NCBI GenBank assembly: GCA_945897795.1 | Contig: CAMDFT010000003.1 | Location: 23,578 to 87,577 of the forward strand | Length of the DNA: 64,000 nt | Direction of reading: 5' to 3' | Origin: Limnohabitans sp. Rim8 | GTDB taxonomy: Bacteria; Pseudomonadota; Gammaproteobacteria; Burkholderiales; Burkholderiaceae_C | Translations under genes and position numbers: made by a program | The notes under the pieces: generated by a model | What the model was told of the DNA's origin: nothing | The model's database searches: none | Seen by the model: only the letters and a program-made list of their open reading frames with translations | In this document: positions 24,614 to 34,244 of the stretch, piece by piece | Position numbering within the stretch: the first letter of the stretch is position 1 | Layout: each line of letters opens with the position of its first letter

Positions 24614-26178
24614 CAGATCATGGCCTCCGCTTTGCGTTTTTTGGCCAGCTTTTCAAGCTGTCTGCGTGTTTCGGCTTCAAACTCAGGGCGGTTTTGTGGC
24701 ACGCCATGAGAGGCTTCCCAAACACCTGCGGCATGGCCGGTACCGGTGTCGCCAAAGAAGGCTTTCATTTCATCAAAGCGCGATTTGTTGGCAATCGCGC
24801 CATTGATCACTTGTGCCAAAGAACCCGCACCCGCTGGCCCCATCAAGGGGCGTGCAGAAATCAGGTTGGTGAAATACAGGCTTGGAATACTGAGCTCTTT
24901 GGCCGCCTGGACCACAGGTGTGGTGCCAATCGCCAAATCGGGCTTCCACTCGTGCATGGCAGCCAGGTCTTGCTCCAGCGATGCACGGTATTGAACGTGG
25001 ACGCCGCGTGCCTGCAGCCACTCACAGTCAGCTGCGCTCCAAGGCGTTTTGGGACAGGCCGTGCCGACGTAACGCAAATCGGCACCGCTCTCCACCAGCA
25101 AACGCGCCACCAACAACTCAGAGCCTTCATAGCCACTGAGCGTGATGCGACCTTTAATGGGTGACTTGGCCAGGGCGCCTTTGATGGCACCCAACATGAT
25201 GTTTTTGACCATGTCAATTTGGGCTTGCGGCACATTGGCCGCATTGCCAATGGCTTGCAACCAAGCTTCTGTGCCGTCGTGGCCCACCGGAGCTGAACCC
25301 ACAATGGGGCGTCCTGCCGCTTCAAATTCGCGGACGCTCGCGGTGTAGAAAGGGTGGATGGCCGCAACCGCTGCGCAGTCGAGCGCGGCATAGAGTTCGC
25401 GCCATTCGCGTGTGGGCACCACGGGGCCAGCAGCAAGGCCCATGGGTTCCAGCATGCGGCCAATGATCATGGGGTCGGCGGGGAACATTTCACCAATCAT
25501 GGTGATGGTGGGTTTGTCGGAGCGGCCGGTGCGAGGTGCTTGAACGGGACCCGCCACAATTTCTTCGCGTGCATATTTCAGCATGGCGCCAGCCAAAACA
25601 TCTTTGGCTTCTGCGTGCGTGGGCACGCCAAAGCCTGGCACATCGACACCAATGATGCGAACACCATTGATCTCTTTGGGCAGCAACTGCAAGGGCACGC
25701 CACTGGCTGTGGGCACGCACAAATTGATGATCACAATGGCGTCGTATTTCTCAGGATCGGCCTGGTCGTAAACCGACTCGCGAATGTCTTCAAACAACTT
25801 GCCCGTCACCAAGGACTCTGAGTTGAAAGGCACGTAGCCGACACTGCGCCGAGCGCCATAAAAATGCGAAGTGAATGTCAGGCCATACACGCAGCAAGCA
25901 GAGCCCGACAAAATGGTGGCGGTGCGGCGCATGCGAAGGCCCACCCGCAATGAGCCAAATGCAGGGCACATGCTTTGTGGCTGATCGTGCGGACCCGCTT
26001 TAGGATCCACCGGATAGTCCTTGGCATATTGCGCCAGCACTTCAGACTTGCCAGAGGCTTTGGCTGCTGCCAGCATTTTTTCGCCGCCCGAGTGGCAACC
26101 CATGCCATCACCCTCGATGGTGGTGCTCATGCCCACTGGGGCTTGAGAAGCTGGGACGATAGGGATCGTTTTGCTCAT
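24613..26178 (-). CDS. bchY: Chlorophyllide a reductase subunit Y
   Basis: [14 protein letters not shown]..., [37 protein letters not shown] 26178. Confidence 0.95.
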   Translation of the reverse strand: MSKTIPIVPASQAPVGMSTTIEGDGMGCHSGGEKMLAAAKASGKSEVLAQYAKDYPVDPKAGPHDQPQSMCPAFGSLRVGLRMRRTATILSGSACCVYGLTFTSHFYGARRSVGYVPFNSESLVTGKLFEDIRESVYDQADPEKYDAIVIINLCVPTASGVPLQLLPKEINGVRIIGVDVPGFGVPTHAEAKDVLAGAMLKYAREEIVAGPVQAPRTGRSDKPTITMIGEMFPADPMIIGRMLEPMGLAAGPVVPTREWRELYAALDCAAVAAIHPFYTASVREFEAAGRPIVGSAPVGHDGTEAWLQAIGNAANVPQAQIDMVKNIMLGAIKGALAKSPIKGRITLSGYEGSELLVARLLVESGADLRYVGTACPKTPWSAADCEWLQARGVHVQYRASLEQDLAAMHEWKPDLAIGTTPVVQAAKELSIPSLYFTNLISARPLMGPAGAGSLAQVINGAIANKSRFDEMKAFFGDTGTGHAAGVWEASHGVPQNRPEFEAETRRQLEKLAKKRKAEAMI

Positions 26179-26182
26179 GGTG

Positions 26183-27193
26183 TCAGACTTCGTCGTACAC
26201 AACTTCAAGCGTGGGCTTGCTGGTGTCTGTCTTGCCGCACATGTCAAATTGGGTGGCCGGCTCCAGCACGACATCGCGACCGACAGCTGAAGCTGCAAAC
26301 AAGCCCAACAGCTGGTCTTGCGTCATGGGGTTGGGACGGATCGGGACCGACGTGGCCACGTTGGCAGCCAACTCTGCAAACATCGGGCCCCACACAGATT
26401 CGGGGCGGCCAATGATTTCGTAGCTGGCGCTCTTTCTGCGAATGTCTTCATTGGCAGGGATGGTGGACAACACAGGAATGCCGACCTTCTCGGCAAAGTT
26501 GGCAGCCTCGCCCGTGCCGTCGTCGCGGTTGATCACCATGCCGGCGACGCCCACATTGCCACCGAGCTTGCGGAAATATTCAACCGCAGAGCACACGTTG
26601 TTGGCCACATACAGTGACTGCAAATCGTTGCTGGCCACCACAATCACTTTTTGGCACATGTCGCGTGCAATGGGCAAACCAAAACCGCCACAGACCACGT
26701 CACCCAAGAAGTCGAGCAGCACATAGTCAAAGCCCCACTCGTGAAAGCCCAGCTTCTCTAGCAACTCAAAGCCGTGGATGATGCCGCGACCACCGCAGCC
26801 TCGACCCACCTCGGGCCCGCCCAATTCCATGGCGTACACGCCATCGCGCTTGAAGCAAACATCGCCAATGGCCACCGCCTCACCCGCCAATTTTTTCTTG
26901 GAAGATGTCTCAATGATGGTGGGGCATGCGCGGCCACCAAACAACAAACTGGTGGTATCACTTTTTGGATCGCAACCGATCAGCAAAACCTTTTTGCCTT
27001 GCTGCGCCATCATGTAACTCAAGTTGGCCAAGGTGAAGCTCTTGCCAATACCGCCTTTGCCGTAAATGGCAATGATTTGTGTCTCTTTGGTGGGCGCTTG
27101 GGTGCTGACAGTCTCAACAGGCAAGGCCGCCTCTTGGCGAAGGCGATCCACAAATTGAATGGTTTTCTCTGTTGATGTTGATTGTGTTTTCAT
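26183..27193 (-). CDS. bchX: Chlorophyllide a reductase iron protein subunit X
   Basis: NifH-like [47 protein letters not shown] 27193 overlaps bchC stop. Confidence 0.96.
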   Translation of the reverse strand: MKTQSTSTEKTIQFVDRLRQEAALPVETVSTQAPTKETQIIAIYGKGGIGKSFTLANLSYMMAQQGKKVLLIGCDPKSDTTSLLFGGRACPTIIETSSKKKLAGEAVAIGDVCFKRDGVYAMELGGPEVGRGCGGRGIIHGFELLEKLGFHEWGFDYVLLDFLGDVVCGGFGLPIARDMCQKVIVVASNDLQSLYVANNVCSAVEYFRKLGGNVGVAGMVINRDDGTGEAANFAEKVGIPVLSTIPANEDIRRKSASYEIIGRPESVWGPMFAELAANVATSVPIRPNPMTQDQLLGLFAASAVGRDVVLEPATQFDMCGKTDTSKPTLEVVYDEV

Positions 27194-28143
27194 GCGTGAG
27201 CGCTCCAGTCCAGGACCATTTTTAGACAAGCAACATCACCGAATGCTGTTTCGTAAGCAGCGGTGGCAGATTCGGCGGTTTGAACATGCGTGATCAAACC
27301 TTTGAGAGACAGTTGACCGTTGTCGACCAACTGGTTAACCGCCAATAAATCAGGACGCCTCCATTCACCGGACAAGCGAATTCGGGCTTCGCGCAAAACG
27401 GCTTGAGCTGACGAGAATTGCAAGTTTTGATTGAATAAACCTGCCAACACCACCTCACCACCTGGGCGAATTCTTTGGATCAGCGTGTCCAAGAGCAGGG
27501 TGTCCCCACTGACGTCATAAATGGCTTGGTAAGCCCTGTGGTCATCGTCTTCTGGCCGAACGACGTTGTAGCCTTCAGCACCCTGCGCGCGCTCAGGCTG
27601 CGTTTCCCAAACCGTGGGGGGAGCAAAACCAGCAGCCACAGTCAGGCGTGCCAGCAAGCGGCCCATCACACCATGACCCACGATCAAATCGGGCGGGGTG
27701 AAAGGCTCTTGCCCACCACCACCCGAGACGGCGTGGTAAGCCGTTGCAGCCAGTGCCAACAAAACAGCATCTGGCCCCCGTTGGTCAGCGATGGGGAAAA
27801 TCTTCTGATCTGACACGACCAAACGAGAGGCCGCTCCTCCGAACAAGCTTTTCACCCCGGTGAAGCAATTGGCACCCGGAACGAAAACCGTTTGACCTTC
27901 TTTGAGTTTCGCGCCGAGTGGCGCTTTGACCACTTGACCCACGGTCTCATAGCCGGGCACCAGCGGATAGGTGCTGCCCATGAATGCAGGCATGCTGCCG
28001 TCCCACAACATCCGCTCAGTCCCGGTGCTGATGCCGCTGTACTGCACGGCGACTTCCACTTCACCCGCTTGCAGTTGCGGCAGGGCCAAGGCCTGCAAGG
28101 ACAACTGTCTGGGTTGGTCAAAAACGACGGCGGTTGATTTCAT
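27190..28143 (-). CDS. bchC: 3-hydroxyethyl bacteriochlorophyllide a dehydrogenase (copy 1, bchCXYZ operon)
   Basis: GISTGTERMLWDGSMPAF, YPLVPGYETVG, IVGHGVMGRLLAR; first gene of bchCXYZ. Confidence 0.95.
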   Translation of the reverse strand: MKSTAVVFDQPRQLSLQALALPQLQAGEVEVAVQYSGISTGTERMLWDGSMPAFMGSTYPLVPGYETVGQVVKAPLGAKLKEGQTVFVPGANCFTGVKSLFGGAASRLVVSDQKIFPIADQRGPDAVLLALAATAYHAVSGGGGQEPFTPPDLIVGHGVMGRLLARLTVAAGFAPPTVWETQPERAQGAEGYNVVRPEDDDHRAYQAIYDVSGDTLLLDTLIQRIRPGGEVVLAGLFNQNLQFSSAQAVLREARIRLSGEWRRPDLLAVNQLVDNGQLSLKGLITHVQTAESATAAYETAFGDVACLKMVLDWSAHA

Positions 28144-28146
28144 GAT

Positions 28147-28190
28147 TGTATTGTTGGGCTTACACTAGCTTGTGTCAAATTAGATTTACA
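28147..28190. promoter_or_regulatory. Two PpsR/CrtJ-like palindromes (TGT-N12-ACA) separated by 8 bp, upstream of bchC
   Basis: TGTATTGTTGGGCTTACA (28147-28164) and TGTCAAATTAGATTTACA (28173-28190). Confidence 0.8.
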
Positions 28191-28204
28191 TAAATGGTCG
28201 AATT

Positions 28205-29392
28205 TTAGGGTAAACACTGATGCTTGCGCCCCACCAGAATCTGCGCATGGATGGGCATGGTGTTGGGAACGCGCTCGATTTGTGCGAATCCAGCCTCTTG
28301 CATCAAACGCATCAACTCTTCTGGGGTCCGCAGGCGACCTGCCCCCATGGCCAAAAGGTAAAAGTGGAAATAGGCATCTGACTGTGTGTAGCCATCCTGT
28401 GCGCCTGACTGTGTTTGGGCCATGGGCTCAGCCAAAAGTAAGACGCCTCCCACGGGGAGTGCGGTGTGGATTTTTTTGAGCAAAAGTTTGACCACCTCAT
28501 CGGGATGGTCGTGGGCCACTCGAACCAAGGTCACCAGGTCGGCGCCTTGGGGCAAGGGGTCGTGCAGGAAACTGCCTGGACACAAGCGCATCCGGTCGAG
28601 CAAGCCCTGTGCAGTGACATGGGCTTTGGCCAAGGCCAAAACCGGAGGCAAGTCAAACAACTGGAGGGACAGGTGTGGCGCGTGGTTGGCCAGCTCGCTG
28701 GCAAACCGCCCCTTGCCAGCCCCCACGTCCAGCACACACTTGTGTTCATCAAAAGCATAGGACGACAAAATTTCTTGGACCACAAAACCTTGCGATGCGG
28801 CCATCAAGTCGGAATACCGACTGAACTTGTCTTGCGCTGCACGGTCAGCGGCCTGTTCGTCGTGCGCATAAGGCCAATACTCTGCCATCCCACCCTGCCA
28901 AGCGTTCTTCAAGAAACCCACGGGGTCTTGCATGTCGCCATAGAGCAAGTGGTTGTGCTCAATCATGGCGCCAATACCGGGATGGGTCGCCAAGGGCACG
29001 CCCAGCGGGCCCAGTCCATAGCGGGATTGGCTTCTGAACTCCAACAATCCCAAAGACACTGCCGACAGCAACAAGCGCTGCAAGACGGCTTCGGGAACGC
29101 CAACGCGATGCGAGATTTGCTTCAAATCAGCCGGTGATTGCTGCAGCATTTTGAACAAATCCAAGCGTACACAGCCCAGCAAAACCTGCGAATAAACAAA
29201 GCCCGACATCAAATCAAACAACTTTTGTGTGCGACGCCGCGGGATCCAACGCGTCAAAGGGTTGCTCATCGACCATTGGTAAAGCTTGGGGCTGGTATAT
29301 ATGCGTTCAAGCCATTGGAGAAAACGGTCATGCCAGGTCGTCACGTCAGGCAAGGAGTAAGGCGTATGGGTGATGTCCGCAGGCTGAGTCAT
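28205..29392 (-). CDS. crtF: Hydroxyneurosporene O-methyltransferase
   Basis: SAM O-methyltransferase fold (VLDVGAGKGRFASELA); N-terminal LTRWIPRRRTQKLFDLMSGFVYSQVL typical of CrtF; next to crtE. Confidence 0.93.
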   Translation of the reverse strand: MTQPADITHTPYSLPDVTTWHDRFLQWLERIYTSPKLYQWSMSNPLTRWIPRRRTQKLFDLMSGFVYSQVLLGCVRLDLFKMLQQSPADLKQISHRVGVPEAVLQRLLLSAVSLGLLEFRSQSRYGLGPLGVPLATHPGIGAMIEHNHLLYGDMQDPVGFLKNAWQGGMAEYWPYAHDEQAADRAAQDKFSRYSDLMAASQGFVVQEILSSYAFDEHKCVLDVGAGKGRFASELANHAPHLSLQLFDLPPVLALAKAHVTAQGLLDRMRLCPGSFLHDPLPQGADLVTLVRVAHDHPDEVVKLLLKKIHTALPVGGVLLLAEPMAQTQSGAQDGYTQSDAYFHFYLLAMGAGRLRTPEELMRLMQEAGFAQIERVPNTMPIHAQILVGRKHQCLP

Positions 29393-29410
29393 GGCAGGCT
29401 TGAGTGAGGG

Positions 29411-30340
29411 TTAACGGGTCAAGGCAGAGGATGATTTTTTGGCTTTGGGACGTTGCAAGTTCAAAGCCTTTTTCCGATAGCTCTCGCACATGGACTTGGG
29501 CACCAAGCGCTCGGACTCCAGCATCACCAATTGACGGAGCATGTCGCGGCAAGAGCAATCCGGAATGGCTTGGGCAGCTTGCGCGATGAGCCCATCAAAG
29601 TGCAGGATGGCGCCGTCCAAACCCAAGGCCTGGGCAGAACTGGGGCGCTCGTTCAGCGTGTCTTGCCCCACAGGTTTGCCCAAACTGGCCACGTCACCCA
29701 GCACATCGCGAATGTCATCGGCCACCTGATAGGCCTCCCCCAAGAAGGCCCCCAAAGGTGCCCAAGGCTCAGGCGCATGTCCGCTGGCAATGGCGCCAGC
29801 ACAGGTTGCAGAGACAAACAGAGACCCAGTTTTGGCACGTTGGTATTGGGCCAAATCAGCGGTGGTTTCGCACTCCCAAGCCTGTCCCGCCACAATGCCG
29901 TAGGGCAAACCCACACCGCGCGAGAGGTTGTCCATCAAGTCCAACAAGCGCTCAGGGTGCTGGCGTCCCGCCCGCAACAAAACTTGGTAAGCCATCACGA
30001 TCAAGCCGTCGCCAGCCAACAAGGCCAACGGTTCGTTGAAGGCCTTGTGCACCGTGGGTTGGCCGCGCCGAAAATCGGCATTGTCAAAGATGGGCATGTC
30101 GTCGTGCACCAGCGAAGCGCAGTGCATGAACTCCAAGGCCACGGCGGCGGCATTGGTCAATTCCGGGGCGTCATCCCCACAAGCGGTGGCCACGGCCAAA
30201 CACAGTTGCGGCCGAATCCGTGCACCGCCAGAAAAAACGGCATGCGCCATGGCGGCCTGTAACCTGGGCGGTGCCCCCACCCCGGCCGCAGCGTTAAAGT
30301 GAAACTTAAGCGCCTCTTCTGCTCGCTTCATCAGACCCAT
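29411..30340 (-). CDS. crtE: Geranylgeranyl diphosphate synthase
   Basis: LVHDDMPIFDNADFRRG and DDIRDVLGD aspartate-rich motifs; ATG 30340 preceded by AAGGGGGA. Confidence 0.94.
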   Translation of the reverse strand: MGLMKRAEEALKFHFNAAAGVGAPPRLQAAMAHAVFSGGARIRPQLCLAVATACGDDAPELTNAAAVALEFMHCASLVHDDMPIFDNADFRRGQPTVHKAFNEPLALLAGDGLIVMAYQVLLRAGRQHPERLLDLMDNLSRGVGLPYGIVAGQAWECETTADLAQYQRAKTGSLFVSATCAGAIASGHAPEPWAPLGAFLGEAYQVADDIRDVLGDVASLGKPVGQDTLNERPSSAQALGLDGAILHFDGLIAQAAQAIPDCSCRDMLRQLVMLESERLVPKSMCESYRKKALNLQRPKAKKSSSALTR

Positions 30341-30363
30341 ACATCCCCCTTGTTTCAGGAGTC

Positions 30364-30433
30364 TGTCAATGAAACATGACATACCCAGATGTCAATATAA
30401 CAAGACTGAACGGGTTGTCAATACATGTTGACA
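30364..30433. promoter_or_regulatory. Three tandem PpsR/CrtJ-like palindromes upstream of crtE, each separated by 8 bp
   Basis: TGTCAATGAAACATGACA (30364-30381), degenerate TGTCAATATAACAAGACT (30390-30407), TGTCAATACATGTTGACA (30416-30433). Confidence 0.8.
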
Positions 30434-30656
30434 CTCAGCTTTGCACCAGACTTTGCTGGCCTGGACTGTCGAAACGGCCCAACTGCACAAGCCGCTTGGA
30501 CCTGCAGGCGCACGGTGCACAGGGCTACGGGATGTTTTTTCAGGCGGGTGGGCGGTACAAGCGCATCCCAACTGATGCGTGGCGCCCACACCACGTCGGC
30601 GCCGCCTAGTTTCTCAAGCCTTGTGACGGGGCTCAAGAAATGGCCCCCAAAGCCGT

Positions 30657-31592
30657 TTATTTCACCGCTTGCAGGTTTTTGCTAAGAAATTGGGTGACTT
30701 GGGCCAAGCCAAGGTGCGACTGCTCTTCTTGCAGCAAATGTCCCAGATGGGGCAGCAACACGGTTTGGGCGTCCGCCAAAACACCCGCATAGCTTTGGGC
30801 GTTGCTGCTAGGGATCATGAGATCGTCTTGCCCCCAAAGGAGCAATGTCGGGGCGGTGATTTTTTTCAAACGGGTCACGGGGTCGGTGTAAATCGTCTGT
30901 TGGCCGCGCTCCAAAATGGCCCCTCGAACACCCGGCGCTCTGAGCATGTCGTGGTAGCGTTCGACCAAGCGCTCATCCAAGGCCGCGGCATTGAAAAAGG
31001 CAGGCTCCAATGATTTTCGAACCAAGTACTTGGGTAGGAAAAACTTCATCAAACCCATGACCGCTGGCATGGCATAGGGTCTGGAACCTATGTCTTCGGC
31101 TTGGGGGTAGCCGTCCGGTGCCATCAAGACCAAGGCTTTGACACGTGGCCCTTGGTCGGCCGCGAACATCCAGGCCATTTTGCCGCCCATAGAGTGGCCA
31201 ATGACCGACAGCTCGGCGATCCCCAGCTTGTCCACGAAATGGGTCAAGGTGGCCAAATCTTTTGCTTCTGAGTAATCGTTCAACGGGCTGGGGCCAGTTA
31301 ACCCGAAGCCCGGCAAATCGAGCCTGATCACACGGTAATGCTTGTCCAGCTGGGCGGCCCAATCGTCCCAAGTTTGCAAACTGGAGCCAAAGCCGTGCAA
31401 CAACAACAGGACCGGTGCGATCTTGGGGCCAGTGTCTTTGTAGTGGATGTTCAAACCATCGACTTCGAGCACCTCCATCGACGGCTTGGCGTACCGTTTG
31501 TCAAGATCAGATGCGGACATGTCTGGCGTCCAAAATGCGAACACCACGGCGGCCAAAATAAAAACACCCATAAACACCCACTTCATCGTCAT
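30657..31592 (-). CDS. Alpha/beta-fold hydrolase, membrane-anchored
   Basis: N-terminal TM; LLLLHGFGSSLQTWDDW, GHSMGGKMAW, PTLLLWGQDD. Confidence 0.9.
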   Translation of the reverse strand: MTMKWVFMGVFILAAVVFAFWTPDMSASDLDKRYAKPSMEVLEVDGLNIHYKDTGPKIAPVLLLLHGFGSSLQTWDDWAAQLDKHYRVIRLDLPGFGLTGPSPLNDYSEAKDLATLTHFVDKLGIAELSVIGHSMGGKMAWMFAADQGPRVKALVLMAPDGYPQAEDIGSRPYAMPAVMGLMKFFLPKYLVRKSLEPAFFNAAALDERLVERYHDMLRAPGVRGAILERGQQTIYTDPVTRLKKITAPTLLLWGQDDLMIPSSNAQSYAGVLADAQTVLLPHLGHLLQEEQSHLGLAQVTQFLSKNLQAVK

Positions 31593-31773
31593 GCGGTCAA
31601 CCTGTCCGTCTGCTGTTCACGCCCCATTATGTGAGCTAAAAAATGGGGCACTCACGGCCCCTTGGCCAGCGCAATGATGCCACTGTGCGGTGAACTTCGC
31701 GACCTTGTGTCATACATGCAGACGAGTATGGTCTTGCACGCGACAAATTTTCAAGTACGTCAAAATATCCCCC

Positions 31774-32721
31774 ATGAAATCCAAAGCCATTGTTTTTGAA
31801 GCGCCCCACTCCTTGAGTGTTCGTGAATTGGAACTCGCCCCCATGGGGCCCCGCGACCTGGAGGTGGCGGTGTCGTTCAGCGGCATCAGCACCGGCACCG
31901 AACGCTTGCTGTGGGAGGGCACCATGCCGCCCTTTCCGGGCTTGTCCTACCCCTTGGTGCCGGGCTACGAAACTGTGGGCACCATTGAAAAAATAGGCGC
32001 CGACGTCACGGGCTTGGCCGTCGGTGACGTGGTGTTTTTACCCGGCTCTTACGCATTTCAAGGGGTGCAAAACATCTTTGGCGGATCGGGCGAGCGTTTG
32101 GTGGTGCCGCATGAACGGGCTGTCAAGTTGGACCCGGCCCTGGGTGCCAAGGGCGTGCTGCTGGCCTTGGCCGCCACTGCGCACCATGTGTTCACCGTGG
32201 GGCGCGAGGCCATGCCGTTGGCTTACCCCGACCTCATCATTGGCCACGGCATCATGGGCCGACTGTTGGCGCGCATGGTGGTGGCCGCAGGCCGGCCTGC
32301 GCCGGTGGTCTGGGAAACGCAATCAGTCAGGCAAGAAGGCGCGCTGGGCTACGACGTCATCCACCCCGACCAAGATGTGCGCAAGGACTACCGCTGCATT
32401 TGCGATGTCAGCGGGGACGCCAGTATTTTGAACAAAGTGATTGCCAAAATGGCCCCGGGCGGCGAAGTGGTGTTGGCTGGTTTTTACAAACAAGACTTGT
32501 CCTTTGCCTACGCCCCCGCCTTCATGCGCGAAGCCACGGTGCGTGTCGCCGCGCAATGGAAAAAACACGACCTCGACGCGGTGGTCGCCATGTTCCACGA
32601 TGGCTCCTTGCCCCTGGACGGCTTGCTGACCCACACCGAAACGGCCGAGCATGCACAACGCGCTTATGAGGTGGCCTTTGGCGACCCTGAGTGCTTGAAG
32701 ATGGTGATCGACTGGCGATGA
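31774..32721 (+). CDS. bchC: Second BchC-like dehydrogenase (3-hydroxyethyl bacteriochlorophyllide a dehydrogenase family)
   Basis: Shares GISTGTER(L/M)LW, YPLVPGYETVG, GHG(I/V)MGRLLAR, PGGEVVLAG with copy 1 but clearly divergent; MKSKAIVFEAP start at 31774. Confidence 0.88.
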   Translation: MKSKAIVFEAPHSLSVRELELAPMGPRDLEVAVSFSGISTGTERLLWEGTMPPFPGLSYPLVPGYETVGTIEKIGADVTGLAVGDVVFLPGSYAFQGVQNIFGGSGERLVVPHERAVKLDPALGAKGVLLALAATAHHVFTVGREAMPLAYPDLIIGHGIMGRLLARMVVAAGRPAPVVWETQSVRQEGALGYDVIHPDQDVRKDYRCICDVSGDASILNKVIAKMAPGGEVVLAGFYKQDLSFAYAPAFMREATVRVAAQWKKHDLDAVVAMFHDGSLPLDGLLTHTETAEHAQRAYEVAFGDPECLKMVIDWR

Positions 32722-32840
32722 ACATGCGCGTCGCACCTTCCCTCAAAGCCAGTGAACAAGCCAATCAGCCCCCATTGGATCGTCAACGTTACAACTGCAT
32801 GACTTGGCTCGCCACATCATGAGCTGCAAAAGAACGGCGC

Positions 32841-33848
32841 TTAAAAAACGGCGTGCTCCCCTCTGTCGGGCGCGCCCTCCCCTTTGACCCAACGGGCATA
32901 GGCATCCAACAGCGTTTGTGAACCGTGTGAGGGTGTGGCCTGCTCATCGTAACGCTGCGCCTGAGCGTCCCACACCAACATGGACTCGGTGGCGTAATAC
33001 CGCCCAATGCGGGCCAACTCGGCCTTGTCCGCAGCAGCGGGAATGATCTTGCCCAACACGCTCAAAACACCCACGATGGCGTCCATCAGGCCCACCGGAA
33101 CACGCTTGAAACGCGGCGGCATTCCCAGCAAAGCAAACAAATGCTCGCCTTGCGCCAGCGGCGTGATGGCCGGCCCCGGCCCGCCGATGGGCAAGATCTG
33201 GTTGTGCCGCGACACATCGTCCAGGCATCCCACCAGAAAATCGGCCAAATCATCGTCACTGATGGGTTTGCAGGCGGTCAATTGCCCGTCGCCAAAAATC
33301 AAAAAGGGCTTGCCTTTTTTGACCCGCTCCAATTGGCCCGACAGCGATTTGAAAAAAGCAGTGGGGCGCACGATGGAATAGGTCATGCCTGATTCGATCA
33401 AGGTTTTTTCAAAGGCCAACTTGGCATGTTGAAACGCCAACAAGGGCTTTTGCACACAGATAGCCGACAGTTGCACAAAATGCCTCACACCCGCCGTTTG
33501 TGCCGCTTGCAGCGCCCACACATGGGCCTGGTGATCAACGCGCCACGCGTCTTGAGGAGAACCGGTGCGCGAGGCCATGCAAGAGACCACCGCATCAAAA
33601 CCAGCACCTGTAAAAGACGGCTGGGTCCAAACTTCTGGATCGGACGCATCCCCCCACATAACCTTGACCCCGGCCAAGCTTTCTGGCGGCGACGCATTGG
33701 CTTGCAGATGTTGATCACTTCGGCGCGGCCTGAGCAGACACACCACTTGGTGACCCCGTTGAACCAGCGACCGCGCGGTGGCCATGCCGATCGTGCCCGT
33801 CGCCCCCAACAAAAGCACGCGCTTAGGGTAATGGACTTCCTCACCCAT
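32841..33848 (-). CDS. bciA: Divinyl (proto)chlorophyllide 8-vinyl reductase, BciA/DVR type
   Basis: NmrA-like VLLLGATGTIGMATARSLVQRGHQVVCLLRP, VRPTAFFKSLSGQLERVKKGKPFLIFGDGQLTACKPISDDDLA typical of DVR/BciA; ATG 33848 chosen, ORF extends to 33947. Confidence 0.88.
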   Translation of the reverse strand: MGEEVHYPKRVLLLGATGTIGMATARSLVQRGHQVVCLLRPRRSDQHLQANASPPESLAGVKVMWGDASDPEVWTQPSFTGAGFDAVVSCMASRTGSPQDAWRVDHQAHVWALQAAQTAGVRHFVQLSAICVQKPLLAFQHAKLAFEKTLIESGMTYSIVRPTAFFKSLSGQLERVKKGKPFLIFGDGQLTACKPISDDDLADFLVGCLDDVSRHNQILPIGGPGPAITPLAQGEHLFALLGMPPRFKRVPVGLMDAIVGVLSVLGKIIPAAADKAELARIGRYYATESMLVWDAQAQRYDEQATPSHGSQTLLDAYARWVKGEGAPDRGEHAVF

Positions 33849-34244
33849 CAAAGGGCCGTGAACGGGCCATGGCGCATGGGTGGTAGAACGCCATTCAGAG
33901 CCCGAAGTTTCATCGATGGTCACGCCGTGAACTCCCAACAGGGTCAAAAAGTAATTGCCTTTGAATCTTGCCGATGCGCTTCGTCGTGCCAGCAGGCCAG
34001 CTCAAAAAATCAAACCATTATGACCAAACTGTGTCCATCGAGCCCTCGTAGCAGTTCGACCAAAACGCAGCATGGACGCGAGCATCAAGCACCCACATCG
34101 GGGTTCAGGGAAATGCAGGGGCCGTGATTGTCCTTGCCATGTGCAGGGCTTGGGTTGCACAGGGAAGCGTGCCCCACGGGCTGGTCTATAAAGGCTCATG
34201 CACAAAGCCACGACAATGCGTGCATCAAAACAGAAAGGACAGGC

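Noticed and set aside
30418-30636. 72-aa minus-strand ORF starting MSPVTRLEKLGG, resembling the DPVTRLKKI stretch of the adjacent hydrolase
   Set aside because: Similarity is limited to a few residues, the nucleotide match is weak, and the ORF runs into the PpsR array; likely chance.
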